This document shows positions 12,669 to 14,299 of a stretch of 14,299 nucleotides of DNA, in pieces. A program made the position numbers and the translations under genes. The notes under the pieces were generated by a model that saw only the letters and a program-made list of their open reading frames with translations, ran no database searches and was not told where the DNA came from. The stretch is from positions 1-14,299 of the forward strand of contig JBJXFY010000315.1 of the NCBI GenBank assembly GCA_046155815.1, read 5' to 3'. This stretch comes from JBJXFY01 sp046155815. Its GTDB lineage: Bacteria > Verrucomicrobiota > Verrucomicrobiia > Limisphaerales > CAIMTB01. Position 1 is the first letter of the stretch, and every line of letters begins with the position of its first letter.

Positions 12669-12953
12669 TGGCGCACCGGGCTGCGGACACGGGAGCCGAC
12701 GCCCGCCGCGGCCGGCGTGTTCAAGGCGGATGGCCCCGCCGTCGCGGTGGCCAGTCCGTCCGGAACCATGGAGGGACACGAGTCGGGGTAGGGCAGGCCG
12801 GCCCGCGAATCCAGGATGCGCGCGGACAGTCTGCCCGAGAGGGCGGCGTACGGCAGACCGCCGGTGGGGCGCGGTCACCGACCCCGCCGGCGGGTTCGGA
12901 GAATCCGCCCTGCCACCCGCGAGGATTGACCCCCGCCAGTTCCGTGGCATCGG
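12669..12953. repeat. Hairpin-rich intergenic region upstream of the amino-acid transporter
   Basis: The 321 bp between the divergent oxidoreductase and transporter genes hold no gene. Packed palindromes occupy the right half: GTCTGCC / GGCAGAC (12829-12835 and 12852-12858, 16-nt loop); GGTC / GACC (12873-12883); CCCGCCGGCGGG (12883-12894, perfect); and GGCGGGT / ATCCGCC (12889-12909, one G-T pair). The left part (12669-12820) shows no clear structure. The look is that of short palindromic repeats accumulated between genes; copy number elsewhere cannot be judged from this window. Confidence 0.5.
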
Positions 12954-12955
12954 AT
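12926..12955 (+). promoter_or_regulatory. Predicted promoter of the amino-acid-binding protein gene (TTGACC-N18-TCGGAT)
   Basis: TTGACC (12926-12931), an 18-bp spacer, and TCGGAT (12950-12955). Its first T lies 37 nt upstream of the ATG at 12963, predicting a start at or one base before that codon. This favours 12963 over the upstream ATG at 12954, which lies inside the -10 region. The -10 is weak on its own; the repeated geometry in this window supports it. Confidence 0.4.
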
Positions 12956-12972
12956 GCCGGCGATGAATCGCC
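12946..12972. promoter_or_regulatory. Tandem palindromes over the -10 region and start codon
   Basis: GGCATC-g-GATGCC (12946-12958) is followed without a gap by GGCGAT-ga-ATCGCC (12959-12972). The two perfect inverted repeats cover the predicted -10 element and both candidate start codons of the binding-protein gene. Two adjacent symmetric sites in this position would suit a repressor or an RNA structure masking the start; no regulator gene is in the window. Confidence 0.4.
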
Positions 12973-13763
12973 GCTTCTGCCTGCTGCTGGCCGCGCCCGC
13001 CCTGCTGTTCGCCGCCTGTTCGCCGCCGGCTTCCGATTCCCCCGCCGGACCCGCCCCGCTGCGCGTCGGCATGGAGCTGGGCTACCCGCCCTTCGAGATG
13101 ACGGACGAGCAGGGCCGCCCCGCCGGCGTGAGCGTGGACCTCGCCCGCGCCCTCGGCGCACACCTCGGCCGCGAGGTGGTCATCGAGAACCTCGCCTTTG
13201 ACGGCCTCATCCCGGCGCTGAAGACCGGCCGCATTGACCTCATCCTGTCCTCGCTGACAGCCACGCCGGAGCGCGCGCAGTCCATCGCGTTCTCGGAGCC
13301 GTACGTCCGCATTGGGCTGGCCATGCTCGTCGGCCGGGATTCGCCCGTGACGAACATCGCCGCCGCCAACGCGCCGGGCCGCGTCGTCGCCGTGAAGAAG
13401 GGCACCACCGGCCACCTCTACGCCACTGCGCACCTCCCGCTCGCCCGCGTGCTCGTCCTCGACAAGGAGGCTGCCGCGGTGCTCGAGGTCGCACAGGGCA
13501 AGGCCGACGCCTTCCTCTACGACCAGCTCTCCGTGTACCAGAACTGGCGGCGGAACGAGGCCACCACCCGTGCCGTGCTGGCACCCTTCCAGGCCGAGGC
13601 CTGGGCCGTCGGCCTCCGCCAGGGCGACGAAGCCCTGCGGGCACAGGTCAACGCCTTCCTCGCCGATTTCCGCGCCCGCGGCGGCTTCGACCAGCTCGCC
13701 GCGCGCTGGCTGGCGGAGCCCAAGGCCGCCTTCGCGGCGCAGGGGATCCCATTCCTGTTTTGA
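12963..13763 (+). CDS. Polar amino-acid ABC transporter substrate-binding lipoprotein
   Basis: Extracytoplasmic receptor of the family 3 solute-binding type (His/Gln/Arg group). The start MNRRFCLLLA gives a short positively charged n-region, a hydrophobic core and a lipobox-like LFAAC with Cys19, predicting a lipid anchor; the alternative ATG at 12954 adds three residues. The mature part has the family signatures 'LRVGMELGYPPFEMTDEQG' (33-51), 'GVSVDLARALG', and 'ALKTGRIDLILSSLTATPER' (85-104), followed by 'IAFSEPYV'. The length of 266 residues is typical. The ligand cannot be named; polar amino acid is the family inference. A permease gene of the same transporter follows 169 bp downstream in the same direction, with a repeat element between them. 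Confidence 0.93.
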   Translation: MNRRFCLLLAAPALLFAACSPPASDSPAGPAPLRVGMELGYPPFEMTDEQGRPAGVSVDLARALGAHLGREVVIENLAFDGLIPALKTGRIDLILSSLTATPERAQSIAFSEPYVRIGLAMLVGRDSPVTNIAAANAPGRVVAVKKGTTGHLYATAHLPLARVLVLDKEAAAVLEVAQGKADAFLYDQLSVYQNWRRNEATTRAVLAPFQAEAWAVGLRQGDEALRAQVNAFLADFRARGGFDQLAARWLAEPKAAFAAQGIPFLF

Positions 13764-13774
13764 GGGCACGGGGG

Positions 13775-13898
13775 ATCCGCAGATGACGGAGATGACGCAG
13801 ATTGAAGCCGGCAAGGGCTGCGAGACGCCCTGAAGCAGCGGTCCACCGGCGCGACCAAGGCCCAGCTCCATCGGCGTGCCTCGGCGTCATCTGCGGAT
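13775..13898. repeat. Inverted-repeat element between transporter genes, with 9-bp tandem repeats
   Basis: A 14-bp sequence ATCCGCAGATGACG (13775-13788) recurs as its exact reverse complement at 13885-13898, enclosing 96 bp. At the left end three 9-bp units run in tandem: CGCAGATGA, CGGAGATGA, CGCAGATTG (13778-13804). At the right end TCGGCGT occurs twice (13871-13877 and 13881-13887). No gene is supported inside. The structure suggests a small non-autonomous mobile or amplified repeat that entered the transporter operon. No clear target-site duplication was seen. Confidence 0.6.
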
Positions 13899-13932
13899 TC
13901 CCTTCCCGGCGCCCCCGCTCCAAGCTCGCCGC

Positions 13933-14299
13933 GTGGACAACACGGGCTTCGCCGACTGGTGGCGGGTGCCGCCGGAGGGGCGGCCCGACCGCTGGCCGCC
14001 GCGGCTCGCCACATGGGCGCTGCTCCTCGTGCTGCTGGCCGGCCTCTTCACCGCCGCCTTTGCCGCGCTGGACTACCGCTGGAACTGGCCGGCCGTGTGG
14101 CGCTACCGCGGCAGCCTCCTGCGTGGCTGGCTCACCACCATCGGCCTGTCGCTCGCCGCACTGGCGCTGAGCAGCCTGCTCGGCGTGGCGGGCGCGCTGG
14201 CGTCCCGCAGCCGCGTTCGGCTGCTGCGCGCCGCGGCGCGGCTGTACGTGGAGCTGATCCGCGGCACCCCCCTGCTCGTGCAGATCCTCGTGTTCTTCT
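13933..14299 (+). CDS. Amino-acid ABC transporter permease (3' end beyond window)
   Basis: Partial: 122 codons are visible before the window ends. The reading frame gives a short cytoplasmic start, a first membrane segment 'ALLLVLLAGLFTAAFAAL', then 'GWLTTIGLSLAALALSSLLGVAGALA', the characteristic opening of the HisM/GlnP permease domain. 'ARLYVELIRGTPLLVQILVFF' follows, a conserved signature of polar amino-acid permeases. It would form the membrane channel for the binding protein encoded just upstream; the ATPase gene is not seen and may follow. A GTG at 13933 is the best start: upstream in frame lies the repeat element and no ATG that preserves homology. The first segment, before the conserved domain, is longer than in the shortest family members, as in fused or extended permeases. 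Confidence 0.88.
   Translation, partial: MDNTGFADWWRVPPEGRPDRWPPRLATWALLLVLLAGLFTAAFAALDYRWNWPAVWRYRGSLLRGWLTTIGLSLAALALSSLLGVAGALASRSRVRLLRAAARLYVELIRGTPLLVQILVFF

Noticed and set aside
13648..13923. Small minus-strand frame through the inverted-repeat element
   Set aside because: Its coding potential comes from repeat DNA, with repeated 'RHLRHL'-like peptide, and there is no start signal or homology.

Overview
The window is a GC-rich bacterial chromosome segment (no tRNA, rRNA, CRISPR array, transposase or phage gene was seen). A Tat-exported Gfo/Idh/MocA-type oxidoreductase, a pair of pilus-retraction ATPases, scarce Shine-Dalgarno sequences and GC-rich palindromic intergenic repeats suggest the Verrucomicrobiota (perhaps the Pedosphaerales/Limisphaerales side) or a neighbouring PVC lineage. 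This assignment is inference from style, not from a marker-gene tree.

Layout. (1) Positions 50-3434: a surface-motility block. Two PilT-type ATPase genes diverge from a 264-bp intergenic region. The leftward one (1002-2063) is followed after a single base by a gene for a cyclic-nucleotide-binding plus GAF sensor protein (50-1000). The rightward one (2328-3434) is a PilT/PilU-like paralogue. (2) Positions 3435-10778: the conserved transcription/translation operon nusA-infB-rbfA-nrnA(DHH)-truB-ribF, all on the plus strand. It is preceded by a promoter and an intrinsic terminator inside the nusA leader, so the operon looks attenuated. rimP, usually found just before nusA, is absent. (3) Positions 10812-12632, minus strand: a Tat-signal Gfo/Idh/MocA oxidoreductase gene, then a 24-bp perfect palindrome, then a small glyoxalase/VOC-fold gene. 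(4) Positions 12633-14299: a hairpin-rich intergenic region, then a polar amino-acid ABC transporter (lipoprotein binding protein, then a permease cut by the window end). A ~125-bp inverted-repeat element lies between the two transporter genes.

How the parts work together. NusA, IF2, RbfA, the DHH nanoRNase, TruB and RibF make up a common bacterial operon linking transcription elongation, initiation, 30S maturation, RNA turnover, tRNA modification and flavin synthesis. The PilT proteins would power pilus retraction, with the CNB-GAF protein as a possible ligand-responsive partner. The transporter genes import a polar amino acid.

Most notable: no single new system is evident, but several regulatory and repeat signals stand out. 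TTGAC boxes sit 36-37 nt upstream of three start codons, with T-ending hexamers 18 bp further on, which predicts leaderless mRNAs. A terminator in the nusA leader could be a NusA-sensed attenuator. A palindromic repeat appears to have inserted in frame into ribF. A repeat element interrupts the ABC operon.
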